The notes: generated by a model from the sequence alone, not told the origin. A stretch of 64,000 nt of DNA from Azorhizobium doebereinerae UFLA1-100 (GCF_000473085.1 NZ_AXBA01000020.1:1-64000); one strand, 5' to 3'. Counted from the first letter of the stretch, positions 8,935 to 19,067 are shown. Numbers and translations: made by a program.

Positions 8935-9137
8935 GTCTCCTCCCGTCCCGCGCAGGGGCTCGACATTTTAGGACGAGGGGCCGGCTGCGGTCGCGCTCTG
9001 CGGCAGCGGCGGCGCATCCAGCGCTTGCGTTCTTGTCCGTCCTTACAACCGCGAGGTCAACCTACGTTGCTGTTCGTCCCCGCAAGCCTGACGTGCGACA
9101 GTCGCAGGCTGAAGGGCGCATGCATCGCCCTTGATCA

Positions 9138-9166
9138 TAAGTGATGCTTATAGTAAGAAAGACTTA
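9138..9166. promoter_or_regulatory. Two copies of TAAG-N5-CTTA, candidate MarR operators
   Basis: TAAG-TGATG-CTTA (9138-9150) and TAAG-AAAGA-CTTA (9154-9166) are identical-arm palindromes centred 16 bp apart, in an AT-rich patch that stands out from the GC-rich surroundings. The second ends 2 bases before the MarR start codon. This is the expected layout for a self-repressing MarR protein; which protein binds is inferred. Confidence 0.65.
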
Positions 9167-9168
9167 AT

Positions 9169-9618
9169 ATGTCCGAAACACCGCTCGGTTTTGTTCTCTT
9201 TGAGGTCGCCCGGCTCTATCGCGCGCGCACGGAGCGCGCGTTCGAGCAGGCGGGCCTTGGCATCACCTCCGGAGAGGCTCGCACGCTGGTCTATGTGAAC
9301 CAGCATCCGGGCCTGCGCCAGACCGCGCTCGCCGAGAAGATGAACGTCGAACCCATGACATTGGTTGCCTCGCTGGACCGCCTGGAGGCGCACGACCTGG
9401 TTCGGCGCGAGCCGGACCCAAGCGACCGGCGGGCCAAGCTCGTGAACCTGACGCCCTCGGCGGCGCCGCTGATGGCGCGCATCACCGCCGTGGCGGCGGA
9501 GGCCCGCGCCGAGACGCTCCAGGGCCTGTCCGACGACCAGGTGGCGGCGTTCCGCGCCACCCTCGAACACCTGCGGGCCAATCTGGTGCGGTGCGCCCGC
9601 GCGCCGGAGGATGCATGA
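9169..9618 (+). CDS. MarR family transcriptional regulator
   Basis: 149-aa winged-helix regulator. The fold is recognisable from LRQTALAEKMNVEPMTLVAS (recognition helix region) followed by the wing DLVRREPDPSDRRAKLVNLT, where the DxRxxLVxLT pattern is diagnostic of MarR. It overlaps the downstream efflux gene by ATGA at 9615-9618, so the two are translationally coupled. It probably represses the pair through the twin palindromes directly upstream and is released by a substrate of the pump. The start codon ATG 9169 lies inside the operator zone, leaving little room for a leader, and no clear ribosome site is visible. Confidence 0.9.
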   Translation: MSETPLGFVLFEVARLYRARTERAFEQAGLGITSGEARTLVYVNQHPGLRQTALAEKMNVEPMTLVASLDRLEAHDLVRREPDPSDRRAKLVNLTPSAAPLMARITAVAAEARAETLQGLSDDQVAAFRATLEHLRANLVRCARAPEDA

Positions 9619-10913
9619 AGCCAGTCATGAGCGAAACCCGCACCGCGGCCATCGGGGCGATGATCGTGGTGCTCGGCCCCATCAGCATGTCGCTCTATAC
9701 GCCCGCGCTGCCGGCGCTGGTGGCGGCGTTCCATACGACGCCGGCCATGCTGAAGCTGACGCTCTCGGTCTATTTCTTCGGCTTCGCCTTTTCCCAGCTC
9801 GCCTGCGGCCCGCTCTCCGACGCCTTCGGCCGCCGGCCGACCGCGCTCGGCTTCTTTCTCATCTATCTCATCGGCAGCGTGGTGGCCGCCTTCGCGCCCG
9901 ACATCACCTGGCTGATCATCGGCCGCGGCCTCCAGGGCGTCGGCGTGGCGGCGGGGCCGGCGGTGTCGCGGGCCATCGTGCGCGACCAGTTCACCGGGCA
10001 GCCCTCCGCCCGCATCATGAACCTCATCGCCACCATGCTGGCCATCGGCCCGGCCATCGCGCCGACCATCGGCGGGGCCATCCTCTCCACCCTGGGCTGG
10101 CAGCCCATCTTCCTGGTGATGGTGATCTACGGCCTCGTGCTGGTGGCCCTGCTGGCGCTGTTCGTGCCGGAGACCAACCGGGCGCCGGACCGTGCCCATG
10201 CCCATCCCTGGCGGGTGGTGAAGAACTACCGGACGCTGCTGTCCGATCCGCGCTTCCTGCGGCCGAGCCTCATCATCGGCTTCACGCTCGGCGGCATCTA
10301 CACCCTCGCCGCCATCCTGCCGTTCGTGCTCATCGACCATATCGGCCTGACGCCGGTGCAGTTCGGGCTGGCGATGATCTGCCAGACCGGCTCGTTCATG
10401 ACCGGATCGCTGGTGACGGGCCGCCTGCTCAGGCGCTTCAAGGCCGACGCGCTGATCCCCGTGGGGCTCGCCATCGTGCTGGTGGCGGCGGCGGGGATGG
10501 CGGTGGCGATCCGCATCTTCCCCGGCTCGGCGGTCGCGGCCATGCTGCCGGTGGCGGTGTGGGCCTTCGGCATCGCCCTGCTGCTGCCGGGCGGCACCAC
10601 CAGCGCCCTGTCCGGCTTCCCGCACATCGCCGGGGCGGCCTCGGCGGCCATGGGCTTCCTGCAGATCGGCGGCGGCCTGCTGGGCACCACGGTGGCCAGC
10701 GCCTTCTCCGAGCCGGCCGAGGCCTTCACCATCGTCATCCCCGGCATGGCGGTAGCCGGGCTTGCCGCCTTCGCCCTGCTGCGGCCGCGCCCGGCGCCGG
10801 GCCGGGCGGTGCGGATCTCCGAGCCGGACCTTGAAATCTCCACCGACCCCGCCGGCCTGGTGGGCGCGGCGGGCGACGAGATCGAGGCCAAGGTGTTCCG
10901 CAAGACCGCCTGA
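9615..10913 (+). CDS. Bcr/CflA family multidrug efflux MFS transporter
   Basis: 432-aa inner-membrane antiporter with about 12 hydrophobic segments. The start region (IVVLGPISMSLYTPALPALV), the motif A analogue GPLSDAFGRRPTALGF and the central basic loop (about residues 195-215) match drug:proton antiporters of the Bcr/CflA group, which expel bicyclomycin, chloramphenicol or similar drugs. The ATG at 9615 overlaps the MarR stop. The spectrum cannot be predicted. A drug-inducible MarR-controlled pump is the simplest reading of the pair. Confidence 0.87.
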   Translation: MKPVMSETRTAAIGAMIVVLGPISMSLYTPALPALVAAFHTTPAMLKLTLSVYFFGFAFSQLACGPLSDAFGRRPTALGFFLIYLIGSVVAAFAPDITWLIIGRGLQGVGVAAGPAVSRAIVRDQFTGQPSARIMNLIATMLAIGPAIAPTIGGAILSTLGWQPIFLVMVIYGLVLVALLALFVPETNRAPDRAHAHPWRVVKNYRTLLSDPRFLRPSLIIGFTLGGIYTLAAILPFVLIDHIGLTPVQFGLAMICQTGSFMTGSLVTGRLLRRFKADALIPVGLAIVLVAAAGMAVAIRIFPGSAVAAMLPVAVWAFGIALLLPGGTTSALSGFPHIAGAASAAMGFLQIGGGLLGTTVASAFSEPAEAFTIVIPGMAVAGLAAFALLRPRPAPGRAVRISEPDLEISTDPAGLVGAAGDEIEAKVFRKTA

Positions 10914-10917
10914 GCGG

Positions 10918-13371
10918 TCACTTCAGCGAGACGTTGAGCACCTGGGTGAGGCAGTTGCCCGGCATGCCGTCGGCCAGTTCCAGCGCCCAGCGGTGGGACA
11001 GGTTGGGCATGTGCTCCCCATTGACCCGCAGGCTGAGATTGCCGGTGCAGATTGGGCCCGTGCGGGTGTCGATCTGGACGAGGATGATGTTCTCGCCGGC
11101 CTTCAGCAGCGGCAGGATGGGGACCCAACGCGTCGGGCGGTTGGCGTCGGCGATCTCCACCACCTGGCCGTTGACGGTCACGCGCATGCTGTCGCGCACC
11201 TGGTCGGCCTGGATCTCGGCGGTCCTTATGTTCCGGTAGGTCATCGGGTCCGGCGGGCATAGCAGGCCCGCCCGTCCGCAGGCTTCCGCCGAGATGATGT
11301 CGCGGGCCAGGAAGGCGCCGGCCCCCAGCACCACCGTCACCCCCAGCAGGCCGCTGACCCCGATGATGACCGGCTTGAGCCACTTGAGCTTGGGGTTCGC
11401 CGGCAGCGGGATCGCCGGCAGCTTCGGCTTCGGCAGCTTGAGCTTGGGGACTTTCAGCTTGGGCAGCTTGAGCCGGGGCAGGCCGAGCCGTGGCAGCCTG
11501 AGCCCGGGCAGGCGGAACCGCCGCTTGGCCTGTCCGGCCATCGCCGCCGGTGCGACCACGACCGGGGCGGCGTCATAGTCCTCGTTCGCGGCGGCCGCGA
11601 TGTCGAAGCCGACGCCGTCGTCGTCCTCATCATCGTCTTCGTCGTCCGCGTCCTCATCGCCGAGTTCCGGGGCGGTGGGCGGAGCGGCCTCGGCCGCAGG
11701 AGCGGCGGGAGCCGCCCCGGCAGGCGCGGGCTCGGGCTCGGGTTCGGGGGCAGCCTTTGCGGCGGCCTCCGCTGCCGCGCGCTTGGCCTCGGCGGCGAGG
11801 CGGCGCTCGCGATTGGCCTTGGCGAAGTCGAACGGGTCTTCTTCTTCTTCCTCAGCGGCAGATGCGGCGACGGGCTCGGGTTCGGGCTCCGGAGCAGCTT
11901 TCGCTGCGGCCTCTGCTGCCGCGCGCTTGGCCTCGGCGGCGAGGCGGCGTTCGCGATTGGCCTTGGCGAAGTCGAACGGGTCTTCTTCCTCCTCGGCGGC
12001 GGCTGGGGCGGCGGCAGGCGCGGGCTCCGGTTCCGGGACAGCCTTCGCTGCGGCCTCCGCTGCCGCGCGCTTGGCTTCGGCGGCTAGGCGGCGTTCGCGG
12101 TTCGCCTTGGAGAAATCGAACGGGTCTTCTTCCTCCTCGGCGGCGGCCGGGGTGGGTTCAGGCGCGGGTTCGGGCTCCGGCGGGGCCTTTGCGGCGGCCT
12201 CGGCGGCGGCACGCTTAGCCTCGGCGGCAAGGCGGCGTTCGCGATTGGCCTTGGCGAAGTCGAACGGGTCTTCTTCTTCCTCGGCGGCGGCTGGGGCGGG
12301 TTCAGGCGCGGGCTCGGGTTCCGGGACAGCCTTGGCGGCGGCCTCCGCTGCCGCGCGCTTGGCTTCGGCGGCTAGGCGGCGTTCGCGGTTCGCCTTGGAG
12401 AAATCGAACGGGTCTTCTTCCTCCTCGGCGGCGGCCGGGGTGGGTTCAGGCGCGGGTTCGGGCTCCGGCGGGGCCTTTGCGGCGGCCTCGGCGGCGGCAC
12501 GCTTAGCCTCGGCGGCAAGGCGGCGTTCGCGATTGGCCTTGGCGAAGTCGAACGGGTCTTCTTCTTCCTCGGCGGCGGCTGGGGCGGGTTCAGGCGCGGG
12601 CTCGGGTTCCGGGACAGCCTTGGCGGCGGCCTCCGCTGCCGCGCGCTTGGCTTCGGCGGCGAGGCGGCGTTCGCGGTTCGCCTTGGAGAAATCGAAGGGG
12701 TCTTCTTCCTCGTCAGCGGCGGCCGGGGCAGATTCCGGCGCGGGCTCGGGTTCCGGCGGTGCCTTTGCGGCGGCCTCTGCGGCGGCACGCTTGGCCTCGG
12801 CGGCGAGACGGCGCTCGCGGTTGGCCTTGGAGAAGTCGAACGGGTCTTCTTCCTCCTCGGCGGCGGCCGGGGTGGGTTCCGGCGCGGGTTCGGGTTCCGG
12901 CGGGGCCTTTGCGGCGGCCTCCGCTGCGGCGCGCTTGGCTTCGGCGGCGAGGCGGCGTTCGCGGTTGGCCTTGGAGAAGTCGAAGGGGTCTTCTTCTTCC
13001 TCGGCGGCGGCCGGGGCGGGTTCTGGCGCGGGTTCGGGCTCCGGCGGGGCCTTCGCTGCGGCTTCGGCTGCGGCGCGCTTGGCCTCGGCGGCAAGGCGGC
13101 GTTCGCGGTTGGCCTTGGAGAAATCGAACGGGTCTTCTTCCTCCTCGGCGGCGGCCGGGGCGGGTTCTGGCGCGGGTTCGGGTTCCGGCGGGGCCTTTGC
13201 GGCGGCCTCTGCGGCGGCGCGCTTGGCCTCGGCGGCAAGGCGGCGCTCGCGGTTGGCCTTGGCGAAGTCGAACAGATCATCGTCCGCCCCGGCGGCATTC
13301 GCCGCGGCGGTGTCGTCCGTGCCAACGCCCTCTTGCGCAGCCTGAGCGGCCTCGTCCAAGGCCTGACCCAT
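10918..13371 (-). CDS. Membrane protein with eleven 48-residue Pro/Glu/Ala repeats
   Basis: 817 aa, not recognised as a known family. Residues 1-31 are an acidic leader. Eleven units from residue 32 to about 548 each read DPFDF[S/A]KANRERR, then a charged Ala-rich helix, then a PEPEPAP linker and an acidic EEEE. A poly-Asp patch follows (about 575-595). Next is a basic stretch of LPKLKVPKLK-type residues (about 632-665), one transmembrane helix (VIIGVSGLLGVTVVLGAGAF) and a roughly 125-residue C-terminal domain with three Cys. This implies a long cytoplasmic repeat arm and a small periplasmic domain. Each FDF...NRERR box could be a short linear docking motif. Stop TGA at 10918; convergent with the efflux gene. 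Confidence 0.75.
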   Translation of the reverse strand: MGQALDEAAQAAQEGVGTDDTAAANAAGADDDLFDFAKANRERRLAAEAKRAAAEAAAKAPPEPEPAPEPAPAAAEEEEDPFDFSKANRERRLAAEAKRAAAEAAAKAPPEPEPAPEPAPAAAEEEEDPFDFSKANRERRLAAEAKRAAAEAAAKAPPEPEPAPEPTPAAAEEEEDPFDFSKANRERRLAAEAKRAAAEAAAKAPPEPEPAPESAPAAADEEEDPFDFSKANRERRLAAEAKRAAAEAAAKAVPEPEPAPEPAPAAAEEEEDPFDFAKANRERRLAAEAKRAAAEAAAKAPPEPEPAPEPTPAAAEEEEDPFDFSKANRERRLAAEAKRAAAEAAAKAVPEPEPAPEPAPAAAEEEEDPFDFAKANRERRLAAEAKRAAAEAAAKAPPEPEPAPEPTPAAAEEEEDPFDFSKANRERRLAAEAKRAAAEAAAKAVPEPEPAPAAAPAAAEEEEDPFDFAKANRERRLAAEAKRAAAEAAAKAAPEPEPEPVAASAAEEEEEDPFDFAKANRERRLAAEAKRAAAEAAAKAAPEPEPEPAPAGAAPAAPAAEAAPPTAPELGDEDADDEDDDEDDDGVGFDIAAAANEDYDAAPVVVAPAAMAGQAKRRFRLPGLRLPRLGLPRLKLPKLKVPKLKLPKPKLPAIPLPANPKLKWLKPVIIGVSGLLGVTVVLGAGAFLARDIISAEACGRAGLLCPPDPMTYRNIRTAEIQADQVRDSMRVTVNGQVVEIADANRPTRWVPILPLLKAGENIILVQIDTRTGPICTGNLSLRVNGEHMPNLSHRWALELADGMPGNCLTQVLNVSLK
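11728..13278 (-). repeat. Eleven 144-bp coding tandem repeats
   Basis: Units begin every 144 bp going down from 13278 (13134, 12990, 12846, 12702, 12558, 12414, 12270, 12126, 11982, 11838); the last is partial. The DPFDF and KANRERR cores are invariant while linkers vary (PAP/PTP/SAP). Units from 5 to 9 alternate Ser/Ala at the sixth position with alternating AVPE/APPE linkers. This shows a 288-bp dimer as a higher-order unit. Two dimers at 12051-12338 and 12339-12626 look identical base for base, a sign of recent duplication or conversion. Confidence 0.9.
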
Positions 13372-13431
13372 GGACCCATCCTCCGTTACAGGGCTACCGC
13401 CCGCAGGAGGATGGGTCTACAACTCCAAGCT

Positions 13432-14658
<1,227 letters not shown>

Positions 14659-14770
14659 ACACTTCTCTCGAAGGCTTGAGCGGCTTCGCGTCGGAAGCCG
14701 GCTGCGGTTGGGTCGAAACGCCTTGTCCGCCGCCGCGCGGCCGCGGGACGGGGGCAAAAATCCGCGCGGA

Positions 14771-15598
14771 CTATAGGCCCGCGCCGCGCCGTGGCAAGTA
14801 GCGCGCGATCAGCGCGGCGATCCACCGCCCCACGAGGCGGGCGCCCCGGGCGATGTACCGCGCGCCCAGCGCCACGAGCCGGTGCAGGGCGCGTCCGGTG
14901 CGCGCCACCGCCGCCTCGGCCGCGGCGTCGCTCGGCGCGCCCCGCCGGTCGAACAGTCCCCAGCGCAGCAGCAGGATCAGCAGGATCACCAGCACGCCGG
15001 AGAACACCACGTCGGTGAAGAAATGCCCGCCGAAGGCGATGCGCAGCCCGCCCGCCGCCGCGCCGAAGGCCACCGCCGCGCCGAGCGCCACGGGCCGCAG
15101 CGGGCCGGGCACGAGGCTCGCCGGCGCCACCATCCAGAAGCCGAGCGCGCCCTCGCCGGAGACGAAGGAACAGTTGCCGGGACAGGTGCCGGCGGTGGAG
15201 AACCAGGGGCTGAACGCCTTCTGCCCGCCGAATTCCTCCACATGCACCGGGCGGGGGCGGCCCCATTTCTCCTTCAGGATGCCGTTGACCATCAGGCCGG
15301 GGCCAATCGCCATGGACAACGCCAGCAGCAGCGCCGGGCGCGCCGGCATCAGCATGCGACGGCCGGGAAACAGCAGCTTCAGGGCGAGGGCGATGAAGGC
15401 GGGGGCGGCGAACACCCAGGGCAGGATGTTGCCCGCCTGGCGCAACGTCTTGCCCCAGGGCGCGGCGGCGAGCTGGAAGCTGCGGCTGCCGGCATCCCAG
15501 AACCAGGCGGTGATGGCGAGGTCCCAGGCCGGGAAGACGGTGAACAGGATGGCCACCGCAGCGCCCACGACCAGGGTGAAGAACGCCAGCCACCGCAA
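14771..15598 (-). CDS. PAP2 superfamily phosphatase, membrane-bound
   Basis: 275 aa with about five or six membrane helices. The type-2 phosphatidic-acid-phosphatase motifs are KEKWGRPRP (KX6RP), [13 protein letters not shown] (PSGH position) and [13 protein letters not shown] (SRxxxxxHxxxD). In the second motif the usual His is Glu, giving SGE, a variant I believe occurs in some lipid A/phospholipid-type PAP2 enzymes. The likely start is TTG 15598, with AGAAGGGG 7-8 bases upstream; the ATG-like longer start at 15724 would overlap the divergent gene. Probable role: dephosphorylating a lipid phosphate at the periplasmic face. Confidence 0.75.
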   Translation of the reverse strand: MRWLAFFTLVVGAAVAILFTVFPAWDLAITAWFWDAGSRSFQLAAAPWGKTLRQAGNILPWVFAAPAFIALALKLLFPGRRMLMPARPALLLALSMAIGPGLMVNGILKEKWGRPRPVHVEEFGGQKAFSPWFSTAGTCPGNCSFVSGEGALGFWMVAPASLVPGPLRPVALGAAVAFGAAAGGLRIAFGGHFFTDVVFSGVLVILLILLLRWGLFDRRGAPSDAAAEAAVARTGRALHRLVALGARYIARGARLVGRWIAALIARYLPRRGAGL

Positions 15599-15723
15599 TG
15601 AGATACCCCTTCTCGCCTCGGCCGTCCCGCCGGTCGTTTGCCGCCCCGCTTTTGATCTCGACCCTTGCCGCGGGCCGCGTTCGGCGGGACATTCCGGCCA
15701 CGATGTACGCGGAGGAGACGGCA

Positions 15724-16344
15724 ATGAGAAGGCCAGCGCTTGATTTCTATTATGAGTTCTCCTCGCCCTATTCCTATCTCTCCGCCGCCCGAATCGGCCC
15801 GCTGGCCGAGGCGGCGGGCGTGCAGGTCGCCTGGAGGCCGTTCATGCTCGGGCCGATCTTCGCCGAGCAGGGCTACAATTCCTCGCCCTTCGCCGACCTG
15901 CCGCTGAAGGGCGCGCACATGTGGCGCGACGTGGAGCGGCTCGCCGTCCATTACGGCCTGCCGGACATCACCAAGCCCGACCCGTTTCCGGTGAACACGC
16001 TGTTCGCCGCGCGGGTGGCGCTGCGCCTCAACGACGCCTCGCGCCCGGCCTTCACCGTCGCGGCGTTCAAGGCGCTGTTCGCCCAGGGGCGGGACATTTC
16101 CGACCGGGAGGTGGTGCGCCAGCTGCTGGCCGGGCTCGGCCATTTCTGCGCCGACGTGATGGAGCATGCGGAGACGCCGCAGAACAAGGAGGCGCTGAAG
16201 TTCCAGACGGCGCAGGCGCGGGCGGCGGGCGTGTTCGGCGCGCCGAGCTTCGTGACCAGCGACGGCGAGCTGTTCTGGGGCAACGACCGCCTGGAGATGG
16301 CCATCGCTCATGCCGCGGCGATCGCCCGGGCCAAGGCCTCCTGA
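15724..16344 (+). CDS. 2-hydroxychromene-2-carboxylate isomerase / DsbA-family protein
   Basis: 206 aa with the thioredoxin-like fold of the kappa-GST/HCCA isomerase family: DFYYEFSSPYSYLSAARIG at the N-terminus (the catalytic Ser replaces the DsbA Cys), a helical insert, and GVFGAPSFVTSDGELFWGND near the C-terminus. Such enzymes are glutathione-dependent isomerases in naphthalene-type degradation, but many genomic copies have no known substrate. ATG 15724 is chosen for the GGAGGAG 8 bases upstream. No aromatic pathway genes lie nearby. It is divergent from the PAP2 gene. Confidence 0.85.
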   Translation: MRRPALDFYYEFSSPYSYLSAARIGPLAEAAGVQVAWRPFMLGPIFAEQGYNSSPFADLPLKGAHMWRDVERLAVHYGLPDITKPDPFPVNTLFAARVALRLNDASRPAFTVAAFKALFAQGRDISDREVVRQLLAGLGHFCADVMEHAETPQNKEALKFQTAQARAAGVFGAPSFVTSDGELFWGNDRLEMAIAHAAAIARAKAS

Positions 16345-16356
16345 GCCGTCCAGGCC

Positions 16357-16836
16357 TCAGATGGCCGGGGGAAGCTCGAACGAGGGCGTGCGGAAGCCGG
16401 CGTTCCAGCCGGCCACGCCCCAATAGGCGAGGCCGCCGACGAGGCCGGCGGTGAGCATGTGGTCGGGGCTGACGACGGGCAGGCCCGAGGCGAGGCCGAG
16501 CGTGTAGAGGTGCGAGGCGAGGAAGCCGGAGGCCGCGCCGTTCGCCGCCTGGAACATCCAGGAGCGCAGGAACAGGACCTCGGTGGCGACGACGCCGATC
16601 AGGGCGATCTTCCAGATCGTCACGATCTGCGCCAGGCAGGCCGCCACCAGCACCAGGAACGGCGGGTTGCGGGCGGCAAGGGCGAGGCCGGCGTCGGCGA
16701 TCCAGATGTCGGAGACCATCGGCAGCGGCGTGACGGAGATGCCGTAGGCCGCCACGAGGCTTCCCGCGAGAATCGCCACCGCGAGCCCGGCGGAAACCAC
16801 CAGCAGGCGCGTCAGAAGCCAGCCGTACGAATCCAC
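16357..16836 (-). CDS. Small integral membrane protein (paralogue A)
   Basis: 159 aa, four predicted membrane helices (about 10-32, 58-80, 82-100, 128-146), not recognised. LRSWMFQAANGAASGFLASH and the end AGLVGGLAYWGVAGWNAGF match the neighbour at 16950-17441 closely, so the two are paralogues from a tandem duplication. No catalytic residues are evident. It is convergent with the isomerase gene and lies 113 bases downstream of the paralogue in the rlmN-VOC direction, so it may belong to that transcript. Confidence 0.65.
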   Translation of the reverse strand: MDSYGWLLTRLLVVSAGLAVAILAGSLVAAYGISVTPLPMVSDIWIADAGLALAARNPPFLVLVAACLAQIVTIWKIALIGVVATEVLFLRSWMFQAANGAASGFLASHLYTLGLASGLPVVSPDHMLTAGLVGGLAYWGVAGWNAGFRTPSFELPPAI

Positions 16837-16949
16837 GCGTCTCCCCGCCCGTCATCCTGGAGCCTGGGGCGACCCTAGCAGGGCCGAGCTTGCTCCAGCC
16901 TGAACAGATCCGGCTGCCGCGCAGATTTTCGGGGGGGCGAAGCCGCCGC

Positions 16950-17441
16950 TCACGCCGCCGGCGGCGCGGGCGTCCGGGGCAGGGCCTGTGCCGGGCGCAG
17001 GGGCCGCCAGAAGCCGGCGCTCCATCCGGCCACCAGCCAGTAGACGAGGCCGCCGGCGAGGCCCGCCGCGAGGATGTAGAACGGATCGGCGGGCGGGCTC
17101 GCCTCGCCGCTGACGGTCGGGAACAACCAGGCGCCGACGAAGGCGGAGACCGCGCCGTTGGCCACGTGGAAGATCCAGGAGCGCACCGCGAAGGTCTCCG
17201 CGAACAGCACCCCCACGAGGCCCACCAGCCACATGACGCAGACCAGGAAGGTGACGAGGAAGGTGCCGGTGAACAGCGCCTCCATCACCGCGATCCAGGT
17301 CTCGGGCGTGAAATTCTGGTCCGCCAGCGCGCCGATGCGCCATTGGCCGAACAGGATGATGGCGACGCCGGACAGGATGGCGGCGAGCAGGCCGATGGGA
17401 ATCAGCAGCAGGCGGAGGAGGAGGCGGAAGACGGAATCCAC
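16950..17441 (-). CDS. Small integral membrane protein (paralogue B)
   Basis: 163 aa from GTG 17441, which begins 4 bases after the VOC gene's stop, implying translational coupling. Four hydrophobic segments (LLIPIGLLAAILSGVAIILF, the TFLVTFLVCVMWLVGLVGVL pair, and AGLAGGLVYWLVAGW). The shared core RSWIFHVANGAVSAFVGAWL and C-terminal AGWSAGF tie it to the next gene at 16357-16836. Function is unknown. The gene order rlmN, VOC, then this protein suggests one transcript. Confidence 0.65.
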   Translation of the reverse strand: MDSVFRLLLRLLLIPIGLLAAILSGVAIILFGQWRIGALADQNFTPETWIAVMEALFTGTFLVTFLVCVMWLVGLVGVLFAETFAVRSWIFHVANGAVSAFVGAWLFPTVSGEASPPADPFYILAAGLAGGLVYWLVAGWSAGFWRPLRPAQALPRTPAPPAA

Positions 17442-17445
17442 GAGG

Positions 17446-17850
17446 TCAGACCGGGCTGTGGCAGACGGCTTCGATATTGTGGCCGTCCGGATCGAGGACG
17501 AAGGCGGCGTAATAGGAGGGATGGTAGTGCGGCCGCAGGCCCGGCGCGCCGTTGTCCCGCCCGCCCGCCGCCAGAGCGGCGCGGTGGAAGGCGTCCACCG
17601 CGTCCCGGTCCGGCGCCGCGAAGGCCACGTGCACGGGGCCGACGGCGCCCGGCGCGGGGCTGATCCAGAACACCGGCTTGCCGCCGGGGCCGAAGCCCGC
17701 ATGGGCGACGGTGCCGGTCTCCGCCGCGCTCACCTCCATGGCGCAGGCGATGCCGAGCGGGGCCAAAGCGGCGGTGTAGAAGGCCTTGGCGCGGGCGAAA
17801 TCGCTCACCGCGACGCCGATATGGTCGAGCAGGCCCGCGCCCGCGCTCAT
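17446..17850 (-). CDS. VOC (glyoxalase/bleomycin-resistance fold) family protein
   Basis: 134 aa, two beta-alpha-beta-beta-beta modules. Metal-ligand candidates are His in [19 protein letters not shown], His in [11 protein letters not shown] and Glu in [10 protein letters not shown], the standard set for the superfamily. Such proteins isomerise, dioxygenate or bind small molecules; the substrate is unknown. ATG 17850 overlaps the rlmN stop (ATGA), so the gene is coupled to rlmN. Confidence 0.85.
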   Translation of the reverse strand: MSAGAGLLDHIGVAVSDFARAKAFYTAALAPLGIACAMEVSAAETGTVAHAGFGPGGKPVFWISPAPGAVGPVHVAFAAPDRDAVDAFHRAALAAGGRDNGAPGLRPHYHPSYYAAFVLDPDGHNIEAVCHSPV

Positions 17851-19067
17851 TCCGCCGCCGCCGCCATGGCGCGCAGGGCGAGGCGCTCGCGGGCGGAAAG
17901 CTTCTCGGTCTCGCTCTTGAGCTGGCCGCAGGCGGCGAGGATGTCGCGCCCGCGCGGCGTGCGCACCGGGCTGGCATAGCCGGCCTGGAACACGATGTCC
18001 GAGAACTTCTCGATCGTCTCCCAGTCCGAGCACTCATACTTGGTGCCCGGCCAGGGGTTGAAGGGGATCAGGTTGATCTTGGCCGGCACGCCCTTCAGCA
18101 GCCGCACCAGCGCCTTGGCGTCCGCCGGGCTGTCGTTGACCCCCTTCAGCATCACATATTCGAAGGTGATGCGCTTGGCGTTGGAGGCGGCGGGATAGGT
18201 GCGGCAGGCCTCCAGCAGCTCGGCCAGCGGATACTTCTTGTTGATCGGCACCAGCACGTCGCGCAATTCGTCGCGCACCGCGTGCAGCGAGATGGCCAGC
18301 ATGGGGCCGACCTCGCGGCCCAGCCGCTCGATCTCCGGCACCACGCCGGAGGTGGAGACGGTGATGCGCCGCTTGCCGAGGCCGAGGCCGTCGCCGTCGG
18401 ACAGGATCTCGATCGCCTCGGCCACGGACTCATAGGCATAGAGCGGCTCGCCCATGCCCATGAAGACGATGTTGGTGACGAGGCGCTCGCCTTCCGTGGG
18501 CAGGCCGGGGCCGACCGCGCGCTCGCGGCCGGGATAGTCGCCCAGCCGGTCGCGGGCGACCAGCACCTGGGCCACGATCTCGGCGGCGGTGAGGTTGCGC
18601 ACCAGGCGCTGGGTGCCGGTGTGGCAGAAGGAGCAGTTCAGCGTGCAGCCGACCTGGCTGGAGACGCAGAGCGTGCCGCGGTCCCGCTCGGGGATATAGA
18701 CCGCCTCCACCTCGTGCGGCCGTTCGCCGGGCGTCTCCGCCGGCAGGCGCAGCAGCCACTTGCGGGTGCCGTCCTGCGACACCTGCTCGACCACGATCTC
18801 GGGGCGGGCGAGGCTGTAATGCTCCGCCAGCGTCGCGCGCAAGTGCTTGGAGACGTTGGTCATCTCCGCAAAATCGGTGGCGCCCCGCAGGTAGATCCAG
18901 TGCCACAGCTGGTTGACGCGCATCTTCACTTCGCGTTCGCCGACGCCGATGGCGGCCAGGGCGAGCGCGAGCTTCTCCCGGTCGAGACCGGCGAGCGAGG
19001 GCAAGGGCGAAGGCGCCGCCAAGGGGGCGGCCGCAGCGTCGGAAGCGGGCATCATGGGCGCATACAT
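17847..19067 (-). CDS. rlmN: 23S rRNA (adenine-2503-C2)-methyltransferase RlmN
   Basis: 406-aa radical SAM enzyme that methylates C2 of A2503 in 23S rRNA (and A37 of some tRNAs), tuning translation fidelity and antibiotic susceptibility at the peptidyl-transferase centre. The CxxxCxxC cluster motif is C141-x3-C145-x2-C148 (CTLNCSFC). The methyl-carrying Cys is in [11 protein letters not shown] near the C-terminus. [12 protein letters not shown] and [15 protein letters not shown] are family motifs. The N-terminal 25 residues are Ala/Pro-rich; ATG 19055 is an alternative start. It heads a coupled group with the VOC gene. Confidence 0.96.
   Translation of the reverse strand: MYAPMMPASDAAAAPLAAPSPLPSLAGLDREKLALALAAIGVGEREVKMRVNQLWHWIYLRGATDFAEMTNVSKHLRATLAEHYSLARPEIVVEQVSQDGTRKWLLRLPAETPGERPHEVEAVYIPERDRGTLCVSSQVGCTLNCSFCHTGTQRLVRNLTAAEIVAQVLVARDRLGDYPGRERAVGPGLPTEGERLVTNIVFMGMGEPLYAYESVAEAIEILSDGDGLGLGKRRITVSTSGVVPEIERLGREVGPMLAISLHAVRDELRDVLVPINKKYPLAELLEACRTYPAASNAKRITFEYVMLKGVNDSPADAKALVRLLKGVPAKINLIPFNPWPGTKYECSDWETIEKFSDIVFQAGYASPVRTPRGRDILAACGQLKSETEKLSARERLALRAMAAAAE

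Noticed and set aside
11728-13278. CRISPR-like or VNTR non-coding array
   Set aside because: Units are 144 bp, directly adjacent without spacers, and keep one frame throughout, so they are coding repeats.
11600-13345. 581-codon Ser/Ala-rich repetitive frame opposite the repeat protein
   Set aside because: It is the antisense of the 144-bp repeats. The minus-strand frame has signal features (membrane helix, charged blocks, stop before argG) and coherent linkers.
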